Positions 42,461 through 51,814 of a stretch of DNA of 64,000 nucleotides are shown piece by piece; position 1 is the first letter of the stretch, and each line of letters begins with the position of its first letter. Source of the DNA: Nitrospiraceae bacterium (GTDB taxonomy: Bacteria > Nitrospirota > Nitrospiria > Nitrospirales > Nitrospiraceae). Both the position numbers and the translations under genes were made by a program. The notes under the pieces are model-generated. The model did no database searches. It saw only the letters and a program-made list of their open reading frames with translations, and was not told where the DNA came from. The stretch spans positions 124,001 to 188,000 of the forward strand of contig DASPUC010000024.1 of assembly GCA_035623075.1 (NCBI GenBank), written 5' to 3'.

Positions 42461-44170
42461 ATGGCATGTCGCTTCACACGAATTTCGAACATTACGGTTC
42501 TTGCCGGTATTCTGACGGTCATCACCCTTGGACTCACTGGCCCTCTGGCTGCGGCCACAGCGAAACAGCAGAAGCCCGCCGTCACAAAAAGCACCCCTGC
42601 CTCGGATACGGCGCGCCGTTACGCCGAAGCGATCGCCAAAGGAGACCGTGTGACCGTCGGTCAACTGGATTTTGCCTGTCAGTATAGAATCGTGGCCGCT
42701 TCTCCTGCGGCAGTGAAATCCTATCCGCCGGAAAACGACCCCTCTTACGACTCCTGCTGGCAAACCCTCAAAACAGCCCACGCACCCGTGCTGAAACGGG
42801 ATGATGTAGCCATGACGGTCCTTTGGCCGAGCGCCGGGCTGCTGGCGTTCTTCGGCGACGAATTGCCTCGCATGCCGGCCTCCGCCTTCGTGATGGAGGA
42901 ATTGGGGATTTCCCCGCCAGGAACCGGTCTGCACGTAACCGTGGCCAAGAGTCAATCCATTCCTTCTGGATCGTTCCGTCTCAAACCCAACGGCAAGGTC
43001 GTCGAGGTTCCCACCACCCTGGTATTCTTGACCGTGAGTTATCAGGATCTCCTCACCTCGCCGGTCACCTACGCAGCAGGAGTGGTGAAACGGGCCAACA
43101 CGATCAAACGCGCACGGGCGGCGCTGAAGTCGGTCACAACCCAATGGGTAATCTTTACTGGTCTCAAGAAGCACGGGTTCCCCGGCGATGCTGCCGTCTT
43201 TAATTTACCTGTGAGCGCACGGCCCGAAACCCCTGGCGTGGTGCCTGAGCAAATCCCCTTTACAACCGAAAAGAGCCGGGCTCTTCCCGATTCGCTTCTA
43301 TGGTGGGGACCGACTGATCAGCCTGGCACCCTGACGGCGGCTGCCGCTCGGGCCGCCACGTTTCCTGATCTGCGTGATCGGGTGGCGCTGCTCAATCGCA
43401 TTCTCATCATCGATCCGAACCAGCCGGACGCGTTGACCGTCTTGACACGCCATCTGTATGCGGTGTTCCTCCGCGAAGGAAAGAACAGTCACCAAGTCAT
43501 GGTTAAAGACCCGGCCCTGTCGCTGGTCGTCGACGAGTTTTACTGGAACGTCTATGCCCAATCGATCCGGATGGATCTGTCGAATGACATGGAAATGGGC
43601 GGACTGCCACAGCCGACGCCCGCGGATTATCTCTTTCGTATGTTGCCGGCGCTGGAAACCTTGGCCAAGGTCAGACCGGAACAACTCGACAATCGTTTCC
43701 GGCTCGGTGCGGCGTATCGATGGAACAACGAGCAACAGGCGGCGATCGACACGGACGAAGCCCTGGTCAAGGACATACCGGAAGGGCGTAAGGCAGCTAA
43801 GGCCGAGGCCATGCTCCAGCTTGCCTGGTCGCGTATGCACAAAGTGGCGTGGAATCGAATCCTGGACGATCCGGAAATCAATCGAGCCTACGGAGACGCC
43901 GAGGCATCTCTCGCGATGGCCGAACTCCCGATCGACAAGTTTCTCGCCGAATACACGATGGCCTACTGCATGATCTTCATGCCGAACTACGGCGACAAGG
44001 CTAAGTTGCTCCATCACTTGACGGAAGCGAAACGCTGGTTCGATGAAGTGCCGGGGAAAACCGACGAGGTCTGGCGTTATTTTCTGCACTCGGAACTGCT
44101 CAAGGCCGTCCTCGACGCCGATCCAAGCTTTAAGCCGATTTTGGCATCGGCAGAAGAGCACAAATCATAG
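42461..44170 (+). CDS. Exported protein of unknown function with TPR-like C-terminal half
   Basis: The 569-residue protein has a signal peptide (ITVLAGILTVITLGLTGPLA). The first ~240 residues are beta/alpha (KGDRVTVGQLDFACQYRIVA, LKRDDVAMTVLWPSAGLLAF, IPSGSFRLKPNGKVVEVPTT). The second half (~280-560) is helical with TPR-like pairs (LRDRVALLNRILIIDPNQPD, ALETLAKVRPEQLDNRFRLG, DTDEALVKDIPEGRKAAKAE, YGDAEASLAMAELPIDKFLA). No family is recognised. A TTG at 42440 is in frame, but the ATG at 42461 fits the signal peptide, with CAGGGA 8 bases upstream. It may be the last gene of the cytochrome operon (99 bp gap) or separate. A GC hairpin follows. Confidence 0.6.
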   Translation: MACRFTRISNITVLAGILTVITLGLTGPLAAATAKQQKPAVTKSTPASDTARRYAEAIAKGDRVTVGQLDFACQYRIVAASPAAVKSYPPENDPSYDSCWQTLKTAHAPVLKRDDVAMTVLWPSAGLLAFFGDELPRMPASAFVMEELGISPPGTGLHVTVAKSQSIPSGSFRLKPNGKVVEVPTTLVFLTVSYQDLLTSPVTYAAGVVKRANTIKRARAALKSVTTQWVIFTGLKKHGFPGDAAVFNLPVSARPETPGVVPEQIPFTTEKSRALPDSLLWWGPTDQPGTLTAAAARAATFPDLRDRVALLNRILIIDPNQPDALTVLTRHLYAVFLREGKNSHQVMVKDPALSLVVDEFYWNVYAQSIRMDLSNDMEMGGLPQPTPADYLFRMLPALETLAKVRPEQLDNRFRLGAAYRWNNEQQAAIDTDEALVKDIPEGRKAAKAEAMLQLAWSRMHKVAWNRILDDPEINRAYGDAEASLAMAELPIDKFLAEYTMAYCMIFMPNYGDKAKLLHHLTEAKRWFDEVPGKTDEVWRYFLHSELLKAVLDADPSFKPILASAEEHKS

Positions 44171-44174
44171 AGAC

Positions 44175-44200
44175 GGCGGAGCACCACATGGTGCTCCGCC
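44175..44200 (+). terminator. GC-rich hairpin after the 569-residue gene
   Basis: The arms GGCGGAGCACC (44175-44185) and GGTGCTCCGCC (44190-44200) are a perfect 11-bp inverted repeat around ACAT. It starts 4 bases after the stop codon of the upstream gene. There is no T-tract on the plus strand, so terminator function is plausible but not shown. Confidence 0.55.
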
Positions 44201-44284
44201 TCGGACCCACCGAGATCGACGGACAGGCAGTCCACAGGCACTCGTTATAGTCTTTCCCTGCCGCCTGCGGTATCGTGCAGTAGC

Positions 44285-44980
44285 ATGTTCAAACTGAACC
44301 AGCGCGGCGATGACCTGCGCTTTCCTCCGGTAGAACTGGCGTCGCCCGAGGGCCTGCTTGCCGTCGGCGGCGATCTGCGCACGGAGCGATTACTCGAAGC
44401 CTATCGCCATGGCATTTTTCCTTGGTACAACGACGACCAGCCGATATTGTGGTGGTCACCCGATCCTCGAGCTGTACTGTTTCCGGACAAGCTCCACATT
44501 TCTCGCAGCCTGAAGAGAAAGCTGCATCTCGGCGGGTTTACCGTTACGCTCGACACGAGGTTTCGCGACGTGATGCAGGGATGCGCGGGACCGCGGCTTC
44601 AGTATCCCGAGGGAGGAACCTGGATTACGGACGCCATGGTCGATGCCTACGGGACACTTCACGAACTGGGCTACGCCCATTCTGTTGAAACTTGGCGGGA
44701 AGGACATCTGGTTGGCGGGCTCTACGGCGTCGCGCTCGGCGGCATCTTCTTCGGAGAATCGATGTTCACGCGCGTGCCGGACGCCTCAAAGGTCGCGCTG
44801 GTCTCACTCGTGCGGCAGCTCCGGGCTTGGGACTTTCGGATCTTCGACTGCCAGCAATCCTCGCGCCACATCAAAATGCTCGGCGCCGAAGAGATCCCTC
44901 GGCACGAGTTTCTCGATCACCTTACCAAAGCGCTCACCCTGCCCGATCGATGCGGCCGATGGAAGTTCGACCGGGATTGA
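44285..44980 (+). CDS. aat: Leucyl/phenylalanyl-tRNA--protein transferase
   Basis: The 231-residue N-end-rule enzyme has DDLRFPPVELASPEGLLAVG, the signature YRHGIFPWYNDDQPILWWSP (F-P-W-Y), DPRAVLFPDKLHISRSLKRK and the conserved LQYPEGGTWITDAMVDAYGT. It also has GYAHSVETWREGHLVGGLYG, GVALGGIFFGESMFTRVPDA and DCQQSSRHIKMLGAEEIPRH. It adds Leu or Phe from tRNA to proteins with N-terminal Lys or Arg for ClpAP degradation. The length is normal (~230). No clpS or clpA is nearby. No SD is seen close to the ATG. Confidence 0.96.
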   Translation: MFKLNQRGDDLRFPPVELASPEGLLAVGGDLRTERLLEAYRHGIFPWYNDDQPILWWSPDPRAVLFPDKLHISRSLKRKLHLGGFTVTLDTRFRDVMQGCAGPRLQYPEGGTWITDAMVDAYGTLHELGYAHSVETWREGHLVGGLYGVALGGIFFGESMFTRVPDASKVALVSLVRQLRAWDFRIFDCQQSSRHIKMLGAEEIPRHEFLDHLTKALTLPDRCGRWKFDRD

Positions 44981-45015
44981 GTTCAGAATGTATTGCAAGA
45001 TGAGGAGCAAATAAT

Positions 45016-45780
45016 TCAGCGATTCGAAAAAGCAGCTAGTGTCACAAGTCCGCCGTCAAACTTTGGTTTCACCCTGCTCGGCATCTGATCCCATGTTCTT
45101 CCATCAAGGGTCCGGCCCGTTCTGCTCTTGAATACTCCACCCCACTGCTTAAAGAAGAAAGGCACCTTTGCGGCGATACATTGAGCCCTTATTTGACGAA
45201 CCCACTGCGGTTTCATTGGCCGAGAATAGGGACCGGATTCCCCTCCAACAATAACCCAATTGATTCCATTCAAGTCGAGACGCGGCAACGGGCCCAATAG
45301 GGGTTCTAGGGATAGGAATTTGATTTTCGCGCTCGTTTTTTTAAGGTGATCGATCCTAAATAGGTAATCGCTGCTCTCGACGCTTACTCCCATCCAAACG
45401 TTGTCTCCCCATGTCAGTTGGTCATCTAGCTCTGCCACTCGTTCTGCACGCTTTGTAAGGATTTGGAATTGATGCTGAGGTGTTGCCCGCATGACACTAA
45501 AAACTCGCTTAATGAATTCAAATGGAACGTCTCTGTGAAATAGGTCGCTCATCGAATTCACAAATATAACTCTGGATTTTTTCCAGCTTAATGGTATTTC
45601 CAGTGCTTCAGGGTGAAGCGAAAGGATGAACCCATTCTTGTACTGAGACGTACCCGCCGCTCGCAATCGTAAAGCCAAGCGCTCGGCATAGCAGTTCTTG
45701 CATCCTGGACTGATCTTGTCGCAGCCTGTCACGGGATTCCACGTTGCCTCTGTCCATTCAATCTTCGTAGGACCTGCCAT
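45016..45780 (-). CDS. Three-Cys-motif protein (DUF5131, phage Gp37/Gp68 family)
   Basis: The 254-residue protein has the three-cysteine signature [14 protein letters not shown] at residues 20-33 (Cys20, Cys27, Cys30). It continues with [97 protein letters not shown] and [20 protein letters not shown]. The family resembles radical-SAM-like iron-sulfur proteins, but its reaction is unknown. It is partnered with TcmP, encoded 8 bp upstream, as in the family's usual two-gene arrangement. It is AT-richer than the neighbours, a sign of transfer. ATG at 45780. Confidence 0.85.
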   Translation of the reverse strand: MAGPTKIEWTEATWNPVTGCDKISPGCKNCYAERLALRLRAAGTSQYKNGFILSLHPEALEIPLSWKKSRVIFVNSMSDLFHRDVPFEFIKRVFSVMRATPQHQFQILTKRAERVAELDDQLTWGDNVWMGVSVESSDYLFRIDHLKKTSAKIKFLSLEPLLGPLPRLDLNGINWVIVGGESGPYSRPMKPQWVRQIRAQCIAAKVPFFFKQWGGVFKSRTGRTLDGRTWDQMPSRVKPKFDGGLVTLAAFSNR

Positions 45781-45788
45781 GCTCTAGC

Positions 45789-46616
45789 CTAAAGCCTCTT
45801 TTCATGTTTCTTGAAGATATCGTCGATGATCTCGAGAGCCACTGGCTTAGGAGATGCGAAGAAGAGGTAGTAAACAACAGCCTCCCGTGAGTTTCGCATG
45901 GCCAGTGGCCGAGACACATGTTTGAAGCCAGCGATTCGGAGCAATCGCTCTCGGAAAGCTTCTGTGACAGCCTCGTTGTCGGTTTTCTCTTGGTAGCCGA
46001 AAAGATTTCCAGCCGGTGAGTATGCTGCAGTTTTCCAACTTTCGTCGCCCCAGAATCGAGTCATCCTTTCCGCCTGGTCAGGTGGGACAGAGTCCGGATT
46101 GTGCTTTAACACATTCATATTCATATCCATAATTGGAAAGTTCAAAAATATCTCGATTGATTTCATCTGGCCAGCAGTATAGATCACTCGCCAATCAAGA
46201 TGCAGCCCATACGGATCCAGCAGGCAGAGTCCGCGGCGATAGTTTTTGAACTGGATTTTGGGGAATACTTTCTCAAGAAGCACCTCGTTACAGTCGCCTT
46301 CGTGCACGAATACATTAGCCCGTTTTTCGGCGACTTGTTGAAGAGAGTCAATCCGTGCTTGGTTTATGTCAATGAAGTGATATTCCGAAAATGGCGGGCG
46401 CACATTCAGAGCATTGAGTGGGGAACCCGCAACAAACTCTTTTGTTGAGCGAGATATGTGTACTCCAGGTCCTGCAAAAGCATCAATGTAGACATGATGA
46501 AGCCTCAGCTTCTTTTGGCCAGAAAGTATTCGAGAGTAGGCCTGCGCGTACTCTCGTACGATGTCGAGTTTTACTTCAGACCAAGGACCAATCTCGTCAA
46601 GATCTGAACCTGCCAC
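45789..46616 (-). CDS. tcmP: Three-Cys-motif partner protein TcmP
   Basis: The 275-residue protein matches the TcmP family by IGPWSEVKLDIVREYAQAYS, LHHVYIDAFAGPGVHISRST, AGSPLNALNV, FSEYHFIDINQARIDSLQQV, FVHEGDCNEVLLEKVFP, and CLLDPYGLHLDWRVIYTAGQ. The FAGPG and DPYG motifs give it the look of a Rossmann methyltransferase, but no activity is established. TcmP genes occur next to a three-Cys-motif gene, as here. The start codon is a GTG at 46616 with no clear SD. Codon use is less GC-rich than the flanking peptidase. A weak promoter (TTGACG, then TAGCTT at 17 bp) lies just upstream on the same strand. Confidence 0.85.
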   Translation of the reverse strand: MAGSDLDEIGPWSEVKLDIVREYAQAYSRILSGQKKLRLHHVYIDAFAGPGVHISRSTKEFVAGSPLNALNVRPPFSEYHFIDINQARIDSLQQVAEKRANVFVHEGDCNEVLLEKVFPKIQFKNYRRGLCLLDPYGLHLDWRVIYTAGQMKSIEIFLNFPIMDMNMNVLKHNPDSVPPDQAERMTRFWGDESWKTAAYSPAGNLFGYQEKTDNEAVTEAFRERLLRIAGFKHVSRPLAMRNSREAVVYYLFFASPKPVALEIIDDIFKKHEKRL

Positions 46617-46753
46617 GAGGGCAAGCTACTTGCTTCAGAATATTACGTCAACTTTCCCTCAAGAGTAATACTGGTATTTTGCGGGCTGCTTTGCCATGCC
46701 TGCGAATGCCGCGGAGGATCGGTGTTTGTATTTTTGACCACTGCTCACTTCGA

Positions 46754-46847
46754 TAGGGCGGCCTGGTTGATCCTCGAATGCTCGCGTCGAACGAGGCCCT
46801 TCTGAGGGCGCGCGTTCCGCGAGCAGGAGGACGACCAGGCTGCCCTA
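46754..46847. repeat. REP-like long palindrome
   Basis: A 94-bp double palindrome. The outer arms are tagggcggcctggttgatcc (46754 on) and its inverted partner ending tgcccta (46847). The inner arms are tgctcgcg (46779-46786) and cgcgagca (46818-46825), and within them gaacgaggccct pairs with agggcgcgcgttc. It is a strong cruciform/hairpin and its last three bases form the stop codon of the M20 peptidase gene. It marks the edge of the AT-richer TcmP module. Confidence 0.8.
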
Positions 46848-48215
46848 CCCCTTCCCCATTGTCGCCAGCTCCGCGAAATAATGTGCGAAGGCTTTCATCC
46901 CGCCGGAGGCCTGACCCCAATCGAAATATTCGTTCGGGGCATGATACCCGTGTTCGGGGAGGCTGAGGCCCATAAAGAGGATCGGCACCTTCCAGGCTTC
47001 CTGCATCGTCACCACGGCGCCGATCGATCCTCCTTCCCGAATAAAAGCAGGTTCTTTGCCGAATCCCGCCTTGACCGACCGTTTCACGCATTCGACATAG
47101 GGTCCGTCGAAACTTCCTTTATAAGGATGAAGCATGCTCTCCCGTTCCACCTTCACATCGGGATTGAGCTTCGCCACATACTTCTTGAACAACGCAAGCG
47201 CCTTCTCCGGCGTCTGGTTCGGCACCAAGCGCATGCTGACTTTCAGCTCGCCATGACCAGGCACGATGGTCTTCAAGCCCGGGCCGTGGTAGCCGCCGGT
47301 GAGCCCATGGATCTCGAAGGTCGGGGCAGCCCAAATCCGCTTGGTGATCTCGGCCGGATCGTGCGTGCGAAGCGTGTGAAATCCGTAGGCCTCTTTAAAT
47401 CGTTTCACTTGAAATCCCGATTTGAGAAAGCTTTTAATCTCGTCTTTCGATGGTTCAACGACATCGTTGTAGAACCCGGGAATCTTCACCTTGCCGGTTT
47501 TCGCCTCCACACAGGCATGTGCGACTTCCATGAGTTCCGCCAGCGGATTACGCGCCGCACCGCCCGTGACGCCTGAGTGAGCATCCTTGCTGCCGGTACG
47601 CAGGGTGAGCCGCGCGCCGAGCAAGCCACGCAGCCCGTATGGCATGGCCGGACGACCCTTCGCAATCCAGATCGTATCCGATACCACAACAGAATCCGGT
47701 CGCCGAATCGCCGCCTGATTCTTTACGCCGACCGCGAAGTGCGGGCTGCCGATTTCCTCCTCGAGTTCCCACACGAAACGGATATTGATCGGAATACCTT
47801 GCTCAATGGCATAACGCGCCCCCAACACCGCTGCGAGAGCCGGGCCTTTGTCATCGGTTGCGCCGCGACCATGATAGAAGCCACCGTCATTTTTAAAAAC
47901 AAACGGCTCCTGTCTCCATTCCGGTTCCTGTGCCGGCTGCACGTCGAGATGGTTGTAAATGGTGACGGTCGGATGCTTCGCGCCGGTCATCCAGCCACCG
48001 GACACGATCGGATAGCCGCCGGTTTCGACGATCTGCGCCGCCGCACCTTGATCGATCAGAATCTGTACCGCAAGATCGGCCATTCTCCTGATGTCCCCAG
48101 CTTTAGCTGGGTCCATGCTGATCGACGGAATCTCCACCATCTGACCGAGCAGGTCTTCAAACCTTGGTCGGGTTTCCACCACATAGGCGTTGAGTTGTGG
48201 CGCTTGCACAGTCAT
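46845..48215 (-). CDS. M20-family dipeptidase/metallopeptidase
   Basis: The 456-residue zinc peptidase has VEIPSISMDPAKAGDIRRMA, TVTIYNHLDVQPAQEPEWRQ (His-x-Asp), GRGATDDKGPALAAVLGARY, VWELEEEIGSPHF (catalytic Glu-Glu), DTIWIAKGRPAMPYGLRGLL, GSKDAHSGVTGGAARNPLAE (dimerisation His), FEIHGLTGGYHGPGLKTIVP, and REGGSIGAVVTMQEAWKVPI near the end. It belongs to the PepV/CNDP-type dipeptidase subgroup and hydrolyses dipeptides or N-acyl amino acids. The start is the second of two adjacent ATGs (48215; GGAGG six bases upstream); a much longer frame (48449) reads through non-coding sequence. Its stop is inside the palindrome. Confidence 0.92.
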   Translation of the reverse strand: MTVQAPQLNAYVVETRPRFEDLLGQMVEIPSISMDPAKAGDIRRMADLAVQILIDQGAAAQIVETGGYPIVSGGWMTGAKHPTVTIYNHLDVQPAQEPEWRQEPFVFKNDGGFYHGRGATDDKGPALAAVLGARYAIEQGIPINIRFVWELEEEIGSPHFAVGVKNQAAIRRPDSVVVSDTIWIAKGRPAMPYGLRGLLGARLTLRTGSKDAHSGVTGGAARNPLAELMEVAHACVEAKTGKVKIPGFYNDVVEPSKDEIKSFLKSGFQVKRFKEAYGFHTLRTHDPAEITKRIWAAPTFEIHGLTGGYHGPGLKTIVPGHGELKVSMRLVPNQTPEKALALFKKYVAKLNPDVKVERESMLHPYKGSFDGPYVECVKRSVKAGFGKEPAFIREGGSIGAVVTMQEAWKVPILFMGLSLPEHGYHAPNEYFDWGQASGGMKAFAHYFAELATMGKG

Positions 48216-48309
48216 CATGGTCCTCCATAAAGAAAGCCGCCGCGAATTATAGCGACTGCATACGTTCTGCGGAAGGGACTTCTGCTCTGACGTTCTGTAA
48301 AATGGGGCG

Positions 48310-48765
48310 ATGATGAGACGGCTGGTGCAACTCTTGGCCTGTGTGTGGCTCGGATGGTCGGTCGGTTTCTCGTCGGCTGCGGCCGGTGAACCAGTCACGA
48401 TCCGCCAGATCCTGGACGAACCGATGTCGTTCCACTTGCGGCAGGTCACGTTGCAGGGGACCGTTCGGAATGTGACACCGCTCGATCCCTACAAGTTGCC
48501 GGCTGGCACGGCCTGTTACGGAGCCTATCTGTTCTACCTGGAGGACGAGACCGGCGTGATCAACGTCGCCGTCTATGGCCTCTGCGGCATCCCGACTGTG
48601 AAGGATCCTGACGTTGAGGACGGCCAACGGATTGAACTCATCACCACAATCCAAGCTCCCAGTCACGGCGGATTCTATTTGAGTTTTGAGGGGATCAAGG
48701 TGGCGAGAGATCAGGAGGGAATCATCCAGGCTGTGGCGGATAGGATTACGCCCCTGCCAGACTAG
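48310..48765 (+). CDS. Exported OB-fold-type hypothetical protein
   Basis: The 151-residue protein has a signal peptide (LVQLLACVWLGWSVGFSSAA). The mature ~125 residues resemble an OB-fold nucleic-acid-binding or YgiW/DUF4920-like domain: VTIRQILDEPMSFHLRQVTL, QGTVRNVTPLDPYKLPAGTA, LFYLEDETGVINVAVYGLCG, DGQRIELITTIQAPSHGGFY, and LSFEGIKVARDQEG. The strands and lengths fit small periplasmic OB-fold proteins. The role is unknown. It leads a three-gene string with the dehydrogenase and lipoprotein genes (12-bp gap to the next). It is divergent from the M20 peptidase. Confidence 0.7.
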   Translation: MMRRLVQLLACVWLGWSVGFSSAAAGEPVTIRQILDEPMSFHLRQVTLQGTVRNVTPLDPYKLPAGTACYGAYLFYLEDETGVINVAVYGLCGIPTVKDPDVEDGQRIELITTIQAPSHGGFYLSFEGIKVARDQEGIIQAVADRITPLPD

Positions 48766-48777
48766 TCAAGCGCTCGA

Positions 48778-49704
48778 ATGATGACAACGCTACCCATCAC
48801 GCCTCTCGGTACAAGTATCGGGTGGATCGGCACCGGGGTGATGGGTGCTGCCATGTGTGAACATTTGCTCAGGGCCGGCTACCGAGTGACAGTCCATTCT
48901 CGTACACGAGCAAAAGCTCAGCCGCTGATTGATCGAGGTGCCCGCTGGGCGGAGAGTCCACATGAGGCCGCCGCCACATCTGATGTCGTCTTTACCATGG
49001 TCGGATTTCCTCAAGATGTCCGGCAGGTCTATTTCGAAGCAGACGGACTCCTCGCTGGCGCTCGCCCGCGAACATACCTTATCGACATGACGACGACACA
49101 ACCATCCTTGAGCCGTGAGATTGCTGACGCTGCCGAAGCCAAACGTCTCCACGCCATCGACGCGCCGGTGTCCGGTGGCGATGTCGGTGCGCGCAACGGC
49201 ACACTCTCCATTATGGTGGGAGGCGAGAAGCCCGTGGTTCAGGTCGTGATGCCTTTGTTTGAAGTACTAGGGAAGAAGATTGTGCATCAGGGTGGGCCCG
49301 GTTCTGGTCAGCACGCGAAACTGTGTAACCAGATCGTGATCGCTGGGACGATGGTGGGCGTGTGCGAAAGTCTGCTCTACGGGTATCGAGCCGGTCTTGA
49401 TCTCAATCGACTGTTGGACGTGATCCGAAGCGGAGCCGCGGCCTGTTGGACCTTGGAGAATTTGGCGCCGCGAATCCTCCAGCGGAATTTTGATCCAGGC
49501 TTCTTTGTCGAGCACTTCATCAAGGATATGGGTATTGCGTTGGAAGAATCGAGACGGATGGGACTCACGCTGCCGGGGCTTTCTCTCGTACATCGGCTCT
49601 ACGAGAAAGTTCAAAGCTTAGGTCACGGCCGATCCGGCACCCATGCGCTGATGATCGCTCTCGAAGACCTCTCACACATCACGATCAGCACACCGGCCAC
49701 ATGA
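48778..49704 (+). CDS. 3-hydroxyisobutyrate-dehydrogenase-family NAD(P) oxidoreductase
   Basis: The 308-residue beta-hydroxyacid dehydrogenase has [20 protein letters not shown] (Rossmann), [40 protein letters not shown] (substrate loop), [20 protein letters not shown] (catalytic Lys), and [20 protein letters not shown] at the C-terminal domain. It belongs to the HIBADH/GarR/GLYR group; likely substrates are tartronate semialdehyde, succinic semialdehyde or glyoxylate, which cannot be told apart from sequence. Its stop overlaps the next gene (ATGA). The protein starts with two Met codons; the first was used. Confidence 0.93.
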   Translation: MMTTLPITPLGTSIGWIGTGVMGAAMCEHLLRAGYRVTVHSRTRAKAQPLIDRGARWAESPHEAAATSDVVFTMVGFPQDVRQVYFEADGLLAGARPRTYLIDMTTTQPSLSREIADAAEAKRLHAIDAPVSGGDVGARNGTLSIMVGGEKPVVQVVMPLFEVLGKKIVHQGGPGSGQHAKLCNQIVIAGTMVGVCESLLYGYRAGLDLNRLLDVIRSGAAACWTLENLAPRILQRNFDPGFFVEHFIKDMGIALEESRRMGLTLPGLSLVHRLYEKVQSLGHGRSGTHALMIALEDLSHITISTPAT

Positions 49705-50396
49705 CTGAGCCGCGCGTTATAGCTGTGCTCCTGTGCGTTCTGACCGGTTGTGCGAGTAGCCAAGGACTGGATCCGAAGCCGCTCAACGACCTGCTGCGTT
49801 ATGAAGAAGAGCGCTTCATCGGGGAGCAGCCGATGTCCTCTCACGCGGCTCGCTCTTCGAGGCCTTCTGCTCTTAAGCTCGGGCTCTACCTGAAACCGAC
49901 GGGATTCATCAAACGGGAATTTGATTGGACGGACGACGATCGTGACACAGTACTGGCTTGGGCAAATGGTCTCCGTTCAACGGGAGTCGTGTCCGGCTCG
50001 ACTTTCGTGTCGCAATCTTCGATCAAGGGCAACACACTCACCGAGCTCCGAGAGTCCGCGTCGCGCTATGGCGCAGACGAGCTCCTAATTCTAGACGGGG
50101 CCGCGGCGATCGATCGGTACAATAACTACAAAGCGTCTCTTCTCTATTGGACGATTCTGGGAGCATATTTCGCCGACGGAACTCACAGTGATGCTCTGTG
50201 CCTTCTCCGTAGCTCTGTATGGGATGTCAAGACGGGAACTCAACTCCATACGGACGACGCGCAGAGCACCGCGAAGCAGGTTGGGCCAGCGACACAAATA
50301 GAGGATCGGGCAACAGTTTCACACGCGTGCCGGCAGGCACTCACGCAGCTCTTGGCTACCGTGAAGAATCGGCTGGTGCATCCTCAGAATCCTTAA
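49701..50396 (+). CDS. Lipoprotein of unknown function
   Basis: The 231-residue protein has a lipoprotein signal ([12 protein letters not shown], lipobox LTGC). It is coupled to the dehydrogenase gene by ATGA. The mature part contains [40 protein letters not shown], and [21 protein letters not shown] short hydrophobic stretch follows ([13 protein letters not shown]), then [20 protein letters not shown]. It looks like a membrane-stress lipoprotein with a strand-rich body, but no family was recognised. The position in a string with an oxidoreductase says little about its role. Confidence 0.65.
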   Translation: MTEPRVIAVLLCVLTGCASSQGLDPKPLNDLLRYEEERFIGEQPMSSHAARSSRPSALKLGLYLKPTGFIKREFDWTDDDRDTVLAWANGLRSTGVVSGSTFVSQSSIKGNTLTELRESASRYGADELLILDGAAAIDRYNNYKASLLYWTILGAYFADGTHSDALCLLRSSVWDVKTGTQLHTDDAQSTAKQVGPATQIEDRATVSHACRQALTQLLATVKNRLVHPQNP

Positions 50397-50407
50397 GCGG
50401 ACTCACG

Positions 50408-51682
50408 CTATGGGGAGTCGAAGGTCCAGAGAATCCCGAGTAACAACATCTGTTGGCCTGGCGTTAGCCCGATGACGCCGGGACTCACTTGGTTTCGTGT
50501 AAAGAACCCGCCTTGGGCACCGGTCGAATCGTCGTACCGATATTCGAGCCGGACAACCGTGTTTGTCCACATATAGGGGAACTTGTACTCAACGGTGGTG
50601 GTGATCGCCTTCACGAACTGCTGATTCCCCGTCCACCTTCCGTTCCGGTCCCAATAAAATTCTGGACGAAGGGCCACGCTCCAGGGGCCGGCGATATGCC
50701 ACCTGCCTTGCAACACTCCGGCCATGACGAAGGTCCGGGGATTACCCACCTGATTGAGGATGCGTTCCGTGCCGATGTCATAAATTAGAGTGACCGTCAC
50801 ATCGTCCCCTTTCCATTCCACGCTGTTGTCGCTGAAGAGCCGCCAGAACTCCAATGAGGTACTCTGCTGGTCCGGCCCATAATAGAGGGTGTTCGTCACC
50901 GTGAACCGCTGAATCGGTTTCCACGTGACTTGTCCGCCATAGCTGGGTTGATCGTTGGGGGTCGACAGGTGATAGTAGTGATTGACGATGAACGCCGCAA
51001 TCGTGAGATCCTCGTTCACCGGATACTTAGCGTTCACACCGAACATCATGTACGGCGTATTATCCGCTGCCCAGGACCGAGTGTAGTTGAAATTGTCCTT
51101 CGCGTAGAGCGACTCGTACCCGATCAAGCTGTTGAACAGCCCAGCGGTGACGGTCAGCCCGTTTCCGACCGGCGCCAGATACGACACGTTGGCGCGATGG
51201 ATATGGCGCAGCGTATCGGCACCATCGACCTTGGGCTCATTGTTGAGAAAGGCGAAATCATCCGTGTCATACCCGAATTGGACACCCAGTTCCGTCCCCC
51301 AGCGGGAGGATTCCGTCGCGTCCTTCCTGACATAGACAAGCCCCATGTTGGGGGTCAGTTCATTGTTGCGCTCAGTCGTGGTTCGGCTGCGCCATCGGCG
51401 GTTCTCGGGAAAATTAAAGTTCACGATGTAGCTCAGGTCGAGATAGGCGCCATAGTGCCAGTCGTCTGTTGATGACTCGCTGGCTGTGGATGGAGGAGGC
51501 TGGGGTTTGGCTTGCTTCTCAGGCTCCTGATTCACATCCTGAGCCTCACTGACAGACACCGGTGCGACCAACGTCCATCCAACGACCAACCAGCAGAATC
51601 TGCTCAACCGGCGATAGGGCGGCTTCGGTGACAGGATTTCAGAAGGTTCCCTCTTACGTGTGCATATGTTGATCTCTCGCAC
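50408..51682 (-). CDS. Outer-membrane beta-barrel (porin-like) protein
   Basis: The 424-residue protein starts at a GTG with GGGAG 6 bases upstream. It has a long basic N-region and a signal (FCWLVVGWTLVAPVSVSEA). After a Pro/Gln/Ser linker the rest is amphipathic beta-strands: WHYGAYLDLSYIVNFNFPEN, MGLVYVRKDATESSRWGTEL, VQFGYDTDDFAF, NVSYLAPVGNGLTVTAGLFN, TYPYMMF-type loops (NTPYMMFGVNAKYPVNEDLT), FYWDRNGRWTGNQQFVKAI, and TTVEYKFPYMWTNTVVRLEY. The alternating pattern and C-terminal Asp-Ser-Pro end are typical of putative beta-barrel porin-2 (BBP2) proteins. It is downstream of kdpE in the same direction (132 bp), so it may be potassium-responsive; this is inference. Confidence 0.8.
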   Translation of the reverse strand: MREINICTRKREPSEILSPKPPYRRLSRFCWLVVGWTLVAPVSVSEAQDVNQEPEKQAKPQPPPSTASESSTDDWHYGAYLDLSYIVNFNFPENRRWRSRTTTERNNELTPNMGLVYVRKDATESSRWGTELGVQFGYDTDDFAFLNNEPKVDGADTLRHIHRANVSYLAPVGNGLTVTAGLFNSLIGYESLYAKDNFNYTRSWAADNTPYMMFGVNAKYPVNEDLTIAAFIVNHYYHLSTPNDQPSYGGQVTWKPIQRFTVTNTLYYGPDQQSTSLEFWRLFSDNSVEWKGDDVTVTLIYDIGTERILNQVGNPRTFVMAGVLQGRWHIAGPWSVALRPEFYWDRNGRWTGNQQFVKAITTTVEYKFPYMWTNTVVRLEYRYDDSTGAQGGFFTRNQVSPGVIGLTPGQQMLLLGILWTFDSP

Positions 51683-51814
51683 AATGCTCTCCCGCTGAAT
51701 ATCCGGAAAGCTCTCCTCTGTTCGACCCTGCGAACTATACCCCGTCGCATTTCAAAAGGGGATGAAAACTGACAGTGTGAAGATGAAGGATATGCAGACG
51801 GTGAGGAAGTGAGG

